A stretch of 64,000 nt of DNA from Leptodactylus fallax (GCA_947044405.1 CAMRHE010000063.1:4514501-4578500); one strand, 5' to 3'. Shown: positions 45,384 to 54,934, counted from the first letter of the stretch. Made by a program: numbers and translations. The notes: a model not told the origin generated them from the letters alone.

Positions 45384-45715
45384 TGTGTTCTTTGCTGAAG
45401 GGTTTTTACCAAAACTCTGGTAAAAGGTCTGGCTGCGGGAGTAGGGAGAGTTAGGTGAGTCTCTACTCCATTCAGCCACTTCAGGTTTTGGGATGAATGG
45501 GGCTAATTCCTTGCAATCCTGAGGTGTGTGTATATAAGGGTGGACAGCATTCAGGTAGATGGCTCTGCTCCTGTATTGTTTTGTATGCCTGAAAAGCACT
45601 AATAAAAATGGCTGTGGCCAGTCGCACCATACTTGGCTGGACTGGACTTTTATTGCTGTACCAAAAGTACTCGTCTATATGAGGAGACGATGATCCCCGA
45701 GGTAATCCTGTCACA
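45384..45715 (+). mobile_element. Gypsy-like element, 5' LTR
   Basis: The LTR is proposed from TGTG at 45384 to CACA at 45715. It contains a TATA-type word tatataa at 45531-45537 and an AATAAA at 45601-45606, about 65 bp apart as expected for U3-R. Right of it, TGGTGGAGGCTGCGCTGG at 45718-45735 fits a tRNA primer-binding site. The inner word aaaggtctggctgc and the following 90 bp recur at 50797-50892 as the 3' LTR piece. The left edge is the least certain point. Confidence 0.65.
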
Positions 45716-45804
45716 AATGGTGGAGGCTGCGCTGGCACAAAAATCCAGCAAGTTTTATGTTGTTGGTTAAGTCAGTGGCTCCTGCAAAACCAAACCCTGC
45801 AGAC

Positions 45805-46751
45805 ATGGAAGAAGTGCTCAAACAGCTGATCCAGACTAACATTCCACTGCAACAAGCAAATGTCAACCAGCGAGAGACTAATGCCAACCAGCGAGAGACT
45901 AATGCCAACCAACATGAGACCAACCGTCTGCTTATAGAGTCCACACAATCGGCCTTCAGAGAACAGGAGGCGATTAATAAAAATCTGCTGGAGCAGATAA
46001 AGTTTCTGGCAGAAAGGCCTCAAGTGCAAAGTGTCACTCCTGGAAGGAGAGTGCAAGCTTCACTGCAAAAGATGACCCCAGAGGATGATGTGGAAGCTTT
46101 CCTCACCATTTCTGAAAGAGCCGCTGAGAGAGAAATGCTTCCAGCTGACCAGTGGGCAGATACAATTGCTCCATTTCTCAGTGGAGAGTCCCAGAAAGCC
46201 TACTTTGATTTAAGTGAGCAAGACAGTACCACAAACTGAAGGAAGAAATCCTTGCTCGCTAAGGTGTTACCGCTATGTCAGAGCCCAGCGGGTACATATC
46301 TGGAAGTTCCACATGGATAAACCTGTGAGGTCACAATTGTATGACCTATTTCATCTCCATTGCTGCTCAGGTGGTGGAAGGAGTCATCCTGGACCAATTT
46401 GTTCGAGCCTTGCCAGTTCAGATACAACGCTGTGTGGGTCAAACAGAGCTCAAGGATGTGGACAAGCTAGTTGTCCTAGTAGAGCAGTATCTGAATACAG
46501 AGGATTATCTCCAAGACTACTGTTCTATTCGGCTGGCCCCAAGGAACCAGAAGTGGATACCTGGACCTGAGAAGGGTAAGACTGTTACTAATATAAAGGG
46601 TAAGAAGGAAGCCCATAGAGTAGGAACTGGCTCAGAATTATTAGCCAGGAACTCTAGGCCCATTTGCCCTAAAGTGCCTTTGAACAGTAAGAACTTTACT
46701 TGCTGGCGTTGTCACGGGCTGGGCCATGTTGCTACCAATTGTCCACTTTAG
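45805..46751 (+). pseudogene. Gypsy gag polyprotein, frameshifted
   Basis: The likely start is ATG at 45805 (MEEVLKQLIQ), just after the leader; an upstream in-frame ATG exists at 45757. The first frame runs to about 46239 and contains short NANQRET-like repeats, then a capsid region with MTPEDDVEAFLTISERAA and WADTIAPFLSGESQKAYFDL. A frame change leads to RAQRVHIWKFHMDKPVRSQL. A second change leads to VILDQFVRALPVQIQRCVGQ, the SCAN-like part. The last frame ends with a zinc knuckle CWRCHGLGHVATNC (C-x2-C-x4-H-x4-C), which binds element RNA in intact relatives. A stop follows at 46749. Confidence 0.8.
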
Positions 46752-46834
46752 GATAAGCCTATGCAGTGTGATATTGGGCAGAGGATGTCACTGCTTGTTC
46801 CGCCTACTCTGCCTCACTCTCGCAAAGCATAGAG

Positions 46835-47130
46835 CAACAAATCTGTAATGTGACTGTTGAAGGACACTCTGTAATGCTCTGTTGGACTCTGGTAGTCTAG
46901 TGACTCTTATCAATGCCAGCCTGGTTGATACCAGAAAATTACAACACAGGCAGATGGGAGTCATTTAGATACATGGTGATACAAAAGATTACCCCACTGC
47001 CATATTGTCTTTTGATACTCCATGCAGAAAAGTTACTCATGAAGTCGGAGTTGTAAAGACTTTAATGCATAGTGTCATTGTGAGATGTGACTTTCCTTTG
47101 TTTAGGCAGTTGTGGGAAATGATTGACAAA
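46835..47130 (+). pseudogene. Gypsy protease, decayed
   Basis: Broken plus-strand frames read NVTVEGHSVM, then LLDSGSLVTLINASL with a DSG active-site triplet encoded at 46885-46893. After a stop come HGDTKDYPTA and THEVGVVKTLMHSVIV. This is the expected position for an aspartic protease between gag and RT. At least one frameshift and one stop are present. Confidence 0.65.
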
Positions 47131-47219
47131 TGTGTAAGAGCGTCCTCCTTCTTCTTCTGATCACAGGGGCTCATGACTTACGTCTTCACACCTGCGTCGG
47201 GGCAGAGGTTACATTCTGC

Positions 47220-47465
47220 AGTTTAAACTGGGGGCAACTAGAGGGGACTTTAAACTGGAGCAGCTGGAGAGGGAAATTAAACTGTGGCGTTAGCTGGTGG
47301 GGGACATTAAACTGGGGCAACTGGAGGGGGACATTAAACCGTTGGGGCAGCTGGAGGGGGACATTAAACTGGGGGCAACTACAGGGGGACATTAATGTCC
47401 CCCTGTAGTTGCCCCCAGTTTAATGTCCTCCTCCAGTTGTCCCCATTTTAATGTCTGCCCCCAGT

Positions 47466-47470
<5 letters not shown>
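47220..47470. repeat. Minisatellite inside the Gypsy element, left part
   Basis: Units of about 28-33 bases read aaactggggcaactggaggg and ggacattaaact. Near 47398 the orientation flips (ggggacattaat, then gtccccctg), making a short palindrome; reversed units then continue to 47470. The array goes on at 50296, on the far side of the LINE insertion. Confidence 0.8.
47453..47470. repeat. Probable 18-bp target-site duplication of the L2-like copy
   Basis: The word gtctgcccccagtttaat here equals 50296-50313. Because it is a minisatellite unit, part of the match could be the tandem repeat itself, so the duplication is probable, not certain. Confidence 0.55.
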
Positions 47471-47497
<27 letters not shown>

Positions 47498-50295
47498 CCT
47501 TTAATAGTCCCACAATGGGGAAATTCAGTGTGTTACAGCAGCAAAGATAAGATAAGATAAGCAGATACAAATACAAATACAACATGTACAGGAATGTTCC
47601 AAGGTGAGAGGCATTACATTAATAGCAGACAGACAGATAGGACGTAGCAGAGGGGGGGGGGGGGGGTGATATAACAGGCAGAGAGATATTTCAGTTCTCT
47701 GTATGTAATGATCTCCGCTTAGGTCGGTGTTGGTTGTACAGCCTAACCGCGGTGGGGAGGAAAGACTTCCGATAGCGCTCCTTCTCACACCTAGGGTGGA
47801 GCAGTCGGTCACTGACAGTACTGCTCAGCGCGATCACAGTCTCATGCATGGGATGGGACTTCTTCTTCATGGAGCTCACCACGGACAGTATCCTTCTGTC
47901 ACCCACCACCTGCACTGGGTCCAGTGGGCTCCCCAGGACAGAGCTGGCCCTTCTAATCAGCTTGTCAAGTTTATTTCTGTCCCTGGTTGATATACTGCTC
48001 CCCCAGCAGGCCACTCCAAAGAAGATGGCTGATGCCACTACCGAGTTGAAGAAAGTTCTAAGAAGTGCCCCCCGGATTCCAAAGGCTCTCAGTTTCCTAA
48101 GCAGGTAGAGCCTGCTGTGGCCCTTCCTGTACAGGGCCTCCATATGATCTGCCCAGTCCAGCTTATTATTAAGGAGCAAACCCAGGTACTTATAGGTGTT
48201 CACAATCTCGATGCCCGTCCCCAGGATGTCCACTGGTTTAGGAGGGCTTCTGCCTTTGCGGAAGTCCACCACCATCTCCTTGGTCTTCCCCGCGTTAATC
48301 TTCAGGTGGTTCCGGTGGCACCAGTCCACAAAATGCTGGTTCAGTTCTCTGTACTCCCTGTCATCATCGTCTGTGATGAGGCCTACTATTGCAGAGTCGT
48401 CAGAATACTTCTGTAGGTAGCAGCTGGATGAGTTGCACCTAAAATCTGCAGTGTACAGTGTGAAGAGGAAAGGGGCGAGAACCGTACCCTGAGGTGCCCC
48501 CGTATTACAGATCACGGTACCTGACACACAGTCTCGGGCTCTCACGTATTGAGGTCGATTTGTGAGGTAGTCTAGGATCCAGTTCGAGAGGTGGTGGTCC
48601 ACTCCAGCAAGGCCCAGCTTGTCCCTCAATAACCTGGGCTGTATGGTGTTAAAAGCACTGGAGAAGTCAAAGAACATTATTCTCACCGTGTTCCCTGGTT
48701 TCTCCAGGTGAGACAGAGCCCTGTGCAGAAGATGGATGATGGCATCATCTACCCCAATGCCCGGCCGATAAGCAAACTGGAGTGGGTCCATAGCGGGGCT
48801 CACTAGAGGGCGGAGATGTGTGAGAACCAATCTCTCCAAGATCTTCATCAGGTGGGATGTCAGTGCTACAGGTCTGTAGTCGTTGAGGTCCATAGGGTGG
48901 GGTTTCTTTGGAACTGGTACCACATAAGAAGATTTCCATAATTCAGGGACTATTTCCTGCCTCAGGCTCATATTATACATATATGTAATTATACCACCCA
49001 GCTGGTCCCCGCAAGTCTTAATTAGCCTTGCACTGATGTCATCTGGCCCTGCGGCTTTCCTCACCTTGATCTTTTTCATCTCCTTCCTCACCTGGGCCCG
49101 TGTGAAGGTCAGACTGTGGCCAGATAAAGATGGAATTCTGGATTTACTGGTCTGTTGGGAAGTGGCCGCATGGGGAGAAGTCATTGTGGTGGGGGAAGCT
49201 GAAGGACATACTGGGGTGGGAGGAGCTGGTGTGTGATCAAATCTGTTGAAGAATAGGTTTAGTTCATTAAGCCAATTAACATCTGCCTCAATCTGGCAGA
49301 CAGACTGTTTATGACCCGAAATTGACTTAAGCCCCTCCCAGACCCCCCTTATGTCTTTTCTTTCCATTTGCTTTTCCATTTTTTCTTTATAACTGGCTTT
49401 TCCCTGCCTGATTTGATGCCTCAGCTCCTTTTGTACTTCCCTCAACCCCTCCTTATCTCTTGTCCTGAATGCCATCTTTTTCTCCTTAAGTAGTGTTTTT
49501 ATATCAGAGTTAATCCATGGTTTGTTATTGGAGAAGCACCTCACCACTTTTGTGGGTACTGTGTTGTCCACACAAAAATTAATGTAGTCCGTTATGCAGT
49601 GTGTGAGTCCTTCTATGTCTTCCCCATAAGAATCCTGCAGAACTTCCCATGCGGTTGTGTCAAAACAATCCCTCAGAGCCTCATCACTCTCCTCGGACCA
49701 TATCCTCACTGTGCGGGTGACAGCTGGTTCTCTACGTACAAGTGGCTTGTACACAGGTCGGAGATGTACTAGGTTGTGATCCGATCTCCCCAGGGGCGGT
49801 AGGGCTGATGAGTTATATGCCTCCCTCACGTTGGCAAATAACAAGTCCAGTGTTTTGTTGTCTCTTGTGTGGCAGGTTACATACTGTGTGAAACTGGGCA
49901 GTGTGGATGATGGAGAGGCATGGTTGAAATCACCCGACAGAAGAAAGAGGGCCTGGGGATGTTTTAACTGTAACTGGCTCAGCGTGGCTTGTAGGACCTC
50001 GCAGGCAGCGTCAGCTTTCGCAGAGGGGGGGACATATGCAGCTATCACGATGACATGTGATAGTTCCCTTGGTAGGTAGAAAGGTCTCATGCTCACAGCT
50101 AATAGTTCAATGTCCTTACAGCAAGTTTGATCCTTAATCACAATGTGCCTAGGATTACACCATCTATTATTCACAAACATTGCCAGCCCCCCTCCTTTCC
50201 TCTTACCGCTCTTCCTTGTCCTGTCTGCCCGAAGGAGTTTAAAACCATCCAAGGAGACCAGAGGGTCAGGAGTAACTTCAGTGAGTGCCCCCTCC
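47471..50295 (-). mobile_element. L2-like (CR1 superfamily) LINE, 5'-truncated copy 1
   Basis: The minus-strand element ends 3' in an (ATT)n microsatellite tail (47471-47496) preceded by the complement of cctttaatagtcccacaatg. Microsatellite tails in place of poly-A are usual for this group. The 5' end is truncated within the endonuclease. It is inserted in the Gypsy-internal minisatellite. Compared with copy 2 (61586-63082) there are very few differences. Confidence 0.9.
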
Positions 50296-50453
50296 GTCTG
50301 CCCCCAGTTTAATGTCCTTCTTCGTCTGCCCCCAAAGTTTAATGTTCCCCTCATATGGCCCCCCCAGTTTATTGTCCCCCCTCCATATATCCCATAGTTT
50401 AATGTCCCCCTCATATGCACCCCGTTTATTGTCCCCCCTCCATCTACCCCCAC
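47691..50453 (-). CDS. L2-like endonuclease-RT, open frame with minisatellite-derived N-terminus
   Basis: This is a 920-codon frame without a stop. Residues 1 to about 52 are translated minisatellite (GTLNWG-like repeats) and do not belong to the protein. From about 53 it is a truncated endonuclease (SGDFNH at 173-178, SDHNLV at 224-229; the first catalytic Asn and Glu are missing), then a linker. The RT has motif A FDFSSAFNTI (595-604), motif B GAPQGTVLAPFLF (652-664) and catalytic YSDD (683-686). The C-terminal region follows, with KYLGLLL (755-761) and SSISTRDRNKLDKL further on. In the family it nicks target DNA and copies the element RNA. Loss of the front makes this copy non-autonomous; the unbroken frame indicates recent insertion. 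Confidence 0.9.
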   Translation of the reverse strand: MGVDGGGTINGVHMRGTLNYGIYGGGTINWGGHMRGTLNFGGRRRRTLNWGQTEGALTEVTPDPLVSLDGFKLLRADRTRKSGKRKGGGLAMFVNNRWCNPRHIVIKDQTCCKDIELLAVSMRPFYLPRELSHVIVIAAYVPPSAKADAACEVLQATLSQLQLKHPQALFLLSGDFNHASPSSTLPSFTQYVTCHTRDNKTLDLLFANVREAYNSSALPPLGRSDHNLVHLRPVYKPLVRREPAVTRTVRIWSEESDEALRDCFDTTAWEVLQDSYGEDIEGLTHCITDYINFCVDNTVPTKVVRCFSNNKPWINSDIKTLLKEKKMAFRTRDKEGLREVQKELRHQIRQGKASYKEKMEKQMERKDIRGVWEGLKSISGHKQSVCQIEADVNWLNELNLFFNRFDHTPAPPTPVCPSASPTTMTSPHAATSQQTSKSRIPSLSGHSLTFTRAQVRKEMKKIKVRKAAGPDDISARLIKTCGDQLGGIITYMYNMSLRQEIVPELWKSSYVVPVPKKPHPMDLNDYRPVALTSHLMKILERLVLTHLRPLVSPAMDPLQFAYRPGIGVDDAIIHLLHRALSHLEKPGNTVRIMFFDFSSAFNTIQPRLLRDKLGLAGVDHHLSNWILDYLTNRPQYVRARDCVSGTVICNTGAPQGTVLAPFLFTLYTADFRCNSSSCYLQKYSDDSAIVGLITDDDDREYRELNQHFVDWCHRNHLKINAGKTKEMVVDFRKGRSPPKPVDILGTGIEIVNTYKYLGLLLNNKLDWADHMEALYRKGHSRLYLLRKLRAFGIRGALLRTFFNSVVASAIFFGVACWGSSISTRDRNKLDKLIRRASSVLGSPLDPVQVVGDRRILSVVSSMKKKSHPMHETVIALSSTVSDRLLHPRCEKERYRKSFLPTAVRLYNQHRPKRRSLHTEN

Positions 50454-50465
50454 AGTTTAATGCAG
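50296..50465. repeat. Minisatellite inside the Gypsy element, right part
   Basis: Five to six units read tgcccccagtttaatgtcc and close variants, the same array as 47220-47470 separated by the LINE. The array lies between the protease and RT parts, replacing DNA that should code for the protease C-terminus and RT N-terminus. Confidence 0.8.
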
Positions 50466-50525
50466 GACATGAACCACAATCTAAGACTGTCCCGCAGAAT
50501 CCCGGACGGTTGGAAGGTATGCGAA

Positions 50526-50796
50526 CCCCTCTTGATCAAACATGACATCATAACAGAACCGGGTGTCAGAGCCATACAGGGTACCTAAGGCGAGGCGCAA
50601 AGCTACTGCAGAAGAAGTACAAATGATGCTTAGTCTAGGGGTTATTGAGGAGTCACATAGTGATTGGTCTAGTCCTATAGTGCTAATACCAAAACCAGAT
50701 GGCACTATAAGATTCTGTAATGACCTCAGAAGGTTGAATGCAGTGTCAAAGTTTGATGCTTATCCAATGCCTGGAGTGGATGAGCTCATTGATAAA
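50526..50796 (+). pseudogene. Gypsy reverse transcriptase, N-terminal fingers only
   Basis: The frames read HDIITEPGV, then, after a shift, EPYRVPKARRKATAEEVQMM and LSLGVIEESHSDWSSPIVL. Next come IPKPDGTIRFCNDLRRLN and FDAYPMPGVDELIDK. These are the conserved opening motifs of Ty3/Gypsy RT. The catalytic palm motifs that should follow are absent, because the sequence switches at about 50796 into LTR sequence. Confidence 0.88.
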
Positions 50797-50930
50797 AGGT
50801 CTGGCTGCTGGAGTAGGTAGAGTTGGGGGTTTCTCTACTCCATTCAGCCACTTCAGGTTTTGGGATGAGTGGGGTTAATTCCTTGTATCCAGGGCTGCCA
50901 ATGGATATAGCTATAAATGCCGAGATCTGG
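50797..50930 (+). mobile_element. Gypsy 3' LTR fragment
   Basis: The words aaaggtctggctgctggagt, ctctactccattcagccact and tcaggttttgggatgagtgg match 45424-45520 of the 5' LTR closely up to about 50892. They diverge after aattccttg, where the two LTRs appear to be different variants (both then have TATA-like text). The right boundary is uncertain. Confidence 0.7.
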
Positions 50931-51639
50931 GAACATCCCTTTAAGATGTCAGACACTCTGACTTAAGATTCGGGAAGACAATTATTTTGTTGTTGCAAGG
51001 ACTTGGGTTGTAAATATGTAAACTTTGCTGGAAAATCCATACTCTGCAGGACAAACACATAAAAGCTGGTTTTATTTGTTTATCTGGTGTTCTTAGGTCT
51101 AGTCAGTCTCCTAGGACAGGTTCACACATTGTCCAGCCGGGGGCGATAGTGCTGCAGTTCTTTACTCTGCCACCATTGCAAACAACTAAAGTAAAGGTTT
51201 TTGAGGCAATTGTTATATAATAATTGAGATATCTACATGGGTTTGTACCTGCATATATTTTATTTATTTATAGTCATCTTTTATTTTATTGGGCAGGAGG
51301 ACAAAAAACATGACTCAACATAGCCTACATTGAAAAACAAATTATTATATAAAATTGCTGCAAAAAAAAAAAAAAATTGAACAGTAAAAGAGCAAAGAAA
51401 AATGCACTGTGTGAATCAGGAACCACCAAGGCCTAAAAATAGCATGAGCAAAAAAGATAAATGTCCCACCAGGGGCACCACCATTTAGAGGGCATTGTCA
51501 TTGCTCCGAAGAGAAAAATTTTGCCAAATAGGTGGGCGTGTGTTCGTCTCAGTGGGATCTGACGGACGGCCATCTGTTTATAAAGAGATCAAGAAACAGA
51601 TCCGTCCCAGGGGAGGTAAAAAAATGAAAAAAAAAAAAA
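50931..51639. other. Unannotated stretch
   Basis: No gene is supported. An A run lies near 51361-51375. The remainder of the Gypsy 3' LTR may extend into the first part. Confidence 0.35.
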
Positions 51640-51960
51640 CATTTATTCTCACCTTCCCTCAGCTCTTTTGGGCCTCCTGGCAGGGTCAGGCACTCTCTTT
51701 TGCCCTCCTTGGTGACGTCATGTGCCTGGGGTCACTGCTAATCCCTATGACGTCATGACGCTTGGCGTGTCCACGTGACCCAATCACAGGCCTCAGCAGT
51801 GACCTCAAAGTCTGGGTTCTGAAGAGACCCCAGAGTATAATCATTTATCGCAATGCATGTGGTAGCGGCCATTTTAATTTTCTGAGATGAATCCCCAACT
51901 GTTCGGTTTCGTTAAAAACCGAACAATTTGGAATATTTGGGTCAAACCCGGCTCGGAACA
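51640..51960. repeat. Dispersed repeat block
   Basis: The first part (ttattctcaccttccctcag to agtataatcattta) shares the word atcacaggcctcagca with 5-20. The second part (gttcggtttcgttaaaaacc, then gaatatttgggtcaaaccc) resembles a frequent amphibian repeat based on gaaccgaac words. No boundaries are firm. Confidence 0.4.
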
Positions 51961-53034
51961 AATTCGCCAATCTCTACCTCGGACCACAAAAAACAAAGCA
52001 CTGCATGATGCTCTTCTGTTTTTTCTCACAACGCAGTCACAAATGAACTGACGTAATATGTTCAGACCTACAGAGGAGTGACTTGGGAGACAGTGACCTC
52101 GTACGGAAAGTGCGGCCAAAAGAAGGCTTAATATGACCGGAGTGCAGATAATTTTTGAGATATAGGTCACCTACTAACAGAAATTAGTATTTTGGAGCAA
52201 TATATATATATACCTCAATAACTCTCATAGACAAAAGCCATCTGAAATTTAGTATGCTATCCTTATCCCCCCCCCCATTCTATAGAAATTTAGACGCAGA
52301 TCCCTTAGGCCAAGGAAAAGATTCACTTCACTATTCTAGCCCTGTATCTAAATAAGCCAGATTCGGACTAGGTACCCAGGTACAGTACATGCCCGCCAGT
52401 GCCAACCTTTCTGCCCCCCACCTATGGCCATAAATAAATATTGGAAGGAATAGCTCTTTAAGACTCTTCAGGTTTCACCCAGACACCATTAAAAAGCAAT
52501 GTCCTGCCGTTCTCCTCCTAATAACACTGGCGGAAACGTTTCCAGAACTATGGAGAAATGCATTCTGTAATGTCACTTCCAGATGCAGCGAGAGCCCAGT
52601 ACAGAGGGCAGCAGGTGCTGGAATGACAGATGGGATAGGCATACAGTACACACGCCAGTCATAAAGGGAGGGCACTGTTCTATATATGTCATCTCCTCTG
52701 CTGGAAATAGCCCATACACTCCAGACACGATTTACTAAGAGAGGATTCTCCCCAGCAGAACTTCAGAACGGTAGGGATGAGAATTCTCTTTTATTATCCC
52801 TTTTGCTTTGTTCGGAGGAATCTTCCATAGACAGTGATCATTTAGAGCAAAGTATGTTTCAGATGTTTCAAGTGCGGACCACCAAATTAGGTCAATCTCC
52901 GTGACTGGGTCTGTGCAGTATCACTATACACAGTCACAGGACTATTTATGAATCATAGAAGGTCCTGAAGATAAACATGGCTGCTTGGTCTGTCTGGACT
53001 ATTTTATATTTGCTTTAATTCATTAAACCAGATA
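51961..53034. other. Unannotated stretch
   Basis: No gene is supported. A short (TA)n lies near 52200 and a C run near 52267. Positions about 52480-52760 are unique-looking. Confidence 0.35.
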
Positions 53035-53195
53035 CAGTGAAACCTCTCCAAAAGGCCACCTCTATGAGAAGACCACCTCCCTACCCAGACCACTCTTTGA
53101 CAGAATTTCTGTTTTCCATATTATCTATCTTCGTTGAGAAGACCACTTCTCCTGAAGACCACTTTATGGGTGGTCGTCTCATAGAGGCTTCACTG
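53035..53195. mobile_element. Small mariner-type MITE with TA duplication
   Basis: TA dinucleotides (53033-53034 and 53196-53197) flank a 161-bp element. It begins cagtgaaacctct and ends with the inverted agaggcttcactg. The inside repeats gaagaccacctccct and similar words. It is non-coding, and I recognise it as a widespread vertebrate MITE type. Confidence 0.8.
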
Positions 53196-53558
53196 TATAT
53201 TACAAATATAGCTTGACATAGATTCTGTTCTCGAAGATCAGGATTGCGAAGCTCCAGACTTTATTCACCTGTATACCCTGGGAGAACATTTCTGTATGAA
53301 ACATGTAGAAAAATAGTGCATCATTTTTACCCATGAAGGAGTCATTATGAAATATATAGTTCTGTTCTGCATATGTTTGTAGTTCAACTTGGGCATAAAA
53401 GTTGAGAATGGCCTGGGCACATATCGCAAATGTTGCCTTATGGCACATATCCAGGTGGCGTGTGCTGGGATAGTGTTTTTTTTTTTCAATACAGAGGCTT
53501 TCCAACGTATTTTTATTGATAACTGACACTCATTAATAAAAGATCGGTGGTGGTCCAA
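53196..53558. other. Unannotated stretch
   Basis: Two overlapping minus frames of about 108 codons (53200-53529 and 53265-53591) are in different phases and have no domain. Not supported as genes. Confidence 0.35.
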
Positions 53559-53896
53559 CATGTAGTTGTAGGAAGAAGCCATGGCATCCATACAAGCGCG
53601 GTGACCTCTTCACTGTTTACTTGGCATGGAGTTGTAGGAAGAGGCCGTGGCATCCATAGAAGTGCTGTGACCTCTTCACTGTTTACTTGGCATGGAGTTG
53701 TAGGGAGAGGCCGTGGCATCCATAGAAGCCCGGTGACCTCTTCACTGTTTACTTGGCATGGAATTGTAGGGAGAGGCCGTGGCATCCATAGAAGCACTGT
53801 GACCTCTTCACTGTTTACTTGGCATGGAATTGTAGGGAGAGGCCGTGGCATCCATAGAAGCACTGTGACCTCTTCACTGTTTACTTGGCATGGAGT
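53559..53896. repeat. 66-bp minisatellite, five units, open on both strands
   Basis: Unit starts (catggagttgtagg or variants) lie at 53559, 53625, 53691, 53757 and 53823, exactly 66 bases apart, with a partial start at 53889. Because 66 is divisible by three and the unit lacks stops in the relevant phases, there is a 128-codon plus frame and a 141-codon minus frame. Both encode 22-residue repeats (for example VVGRGRGIHRSAVTSSLFTW on plus). The first unit is the most diverged. I find no domain similarity, and a coincidental array is the simplest reading. Confidence 0.85.
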
Positions 53897-53934
53897 CTCT
53901 GTCATTACAGTTTTGTCCCACTTGCTTCTATAGG

Positions 53935-54215
53935 GCAAGGTTGTAATTACCTTGCATGGCCACTATAAAACAGATGGCGTGTGATGTAATTACCACCTCA
54001 TCCCATAGAAGTGAATGGGATGAAACTGTAATTACATGGTATGACCACTATGAAACAGATGGTGTGTAATGTAAACAGCGGAGAAGGCTCATGATTCATA
54101 CATGCATCAAAGCACCTTCCAACAGCTGATCGGTAGGGGTCTTGGGTATCGAACCCCTGTGATCTCTTATTGATAACCTATCCTGAGGTTATCCAAATAA
54201 GTTATAAAACCCCTT
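53935..54215. mobile_element. MITE of the cccattcacttctatggg-core group, degenerate
   Basis: The inside contains tcccatagaagtgaatggga, and the right part reads cagctgatcggtaggggtct, then gataacctatcctgaggtta and ataaaacccctttaa near 54203-54217. The left end is obscured. The 66-bp array sits directly to its left. Confidence 0.55.
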
Positions 54216-54541
54216 TAACACAGGATTCCATGGATGATATAAGCAGCTGTACAATTGTATATGTTGGGATTTATGGTCAGTGCACACAACACCATGTGAA
54301 TAGAGCCTAACTCTGATTTTTGTGCAAATAGGGCTGCTGCTATTCGAGGTGGCGTTGGCCGCACGCTGAGTCTTGCCGCCAGTGTTGTCAATTATATTTA
54401 TTAATTATTGCTTGTTTCCTCTAATTGGTCTTCATGGTTTATAGACATATACAGAGCAAATTGACCTCAATGGTTTCTTCACTGCCCCATCACTAATCCC
54501 TTGAATGTGTGGCGACAGTATGGAGAAGATTTCTGAAAACT
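54216..54541. other. Unannotated stretch
   Basis: Nothing recognised. Confidence 0.3.
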
Positions 54542-54645
54542 GTCTTTGTTGTCTCTAGCAACCAATCACAGCTCAGCTTTTATGACTGAACAATGGAATA
54601 CAAAATGAAAGCTGCGCTGTGATTGGTTGCTATTCTAAATTTTTA
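54542..54645. mobile_element. Short palindromic repeat (agcaaccaatcacagctcagc)
   Basis: The word agcaaccaatcacagctcag near 54558 is inverted as ctgcgctgtgattggttgct near 54612. The loop is about 35 bp. It is a well-known amphibian foldback type and is non-coding. Confidence 0.7.
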
Positions 54646-54934
54646 AAGTTTTAAGTCTTTTAGAAGGTTTCATACATCTCCCCTTATGTGTTACATGGAG
54701 TGGAGCCATAATAGTACTAAGGATGGTGTCCTCACAAAGGGGAAAATTTACTAGTACTGCCGGACATTTTCTATGCAGCATGTGCAGTGTTCCTCTGTAC
54801 TGAGCTGTGACAGATTTGGAGGATTGAATAATGTTTTATTATACAACAAATGGCCTTTAACAAGAATATCCCTTTAATAGTATATATTCTATTTATGGTA
54901 AAAACAATAAAAATAATAATAATTATTCCCCTTA
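54646..54934. other. Unannotated stretch
   Basis: Nothing recognised. Confidence 0.3.

Larger units (their letters stand above)
45384..50930 (+). mobile_element. Defective Ty3/Gypsy LTR retrotransposon (SCAN-gag type)
   Basis: The plus-strand order is 5' LTR, primer site, gag, protease, minisatellite (with an L2-like LINE inserted), RT fingers and 3' LTR fragment. Nearly all of RT, RNase H and integrase is gone. The gag type matches the Gmr1-like Gypsy group, from whose gag the vertebrate SCAN domain is thought to derive. The RT piece joins the LTR within a few bases at about 50796. The element is inactive. Confidence 0.75.

Noticed and set aside
45772..46056. 94-codon minus frame opposite gag
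   Set aside because: Antisense shadow of the Gypsy gag frame.
47727..48420. Plus-strand frames over L2-like copy 1 (and their twins at 61800-62496)
   Set aside because: They repeat in both copies only because they are antisense to the same RT gene; no independent signal.
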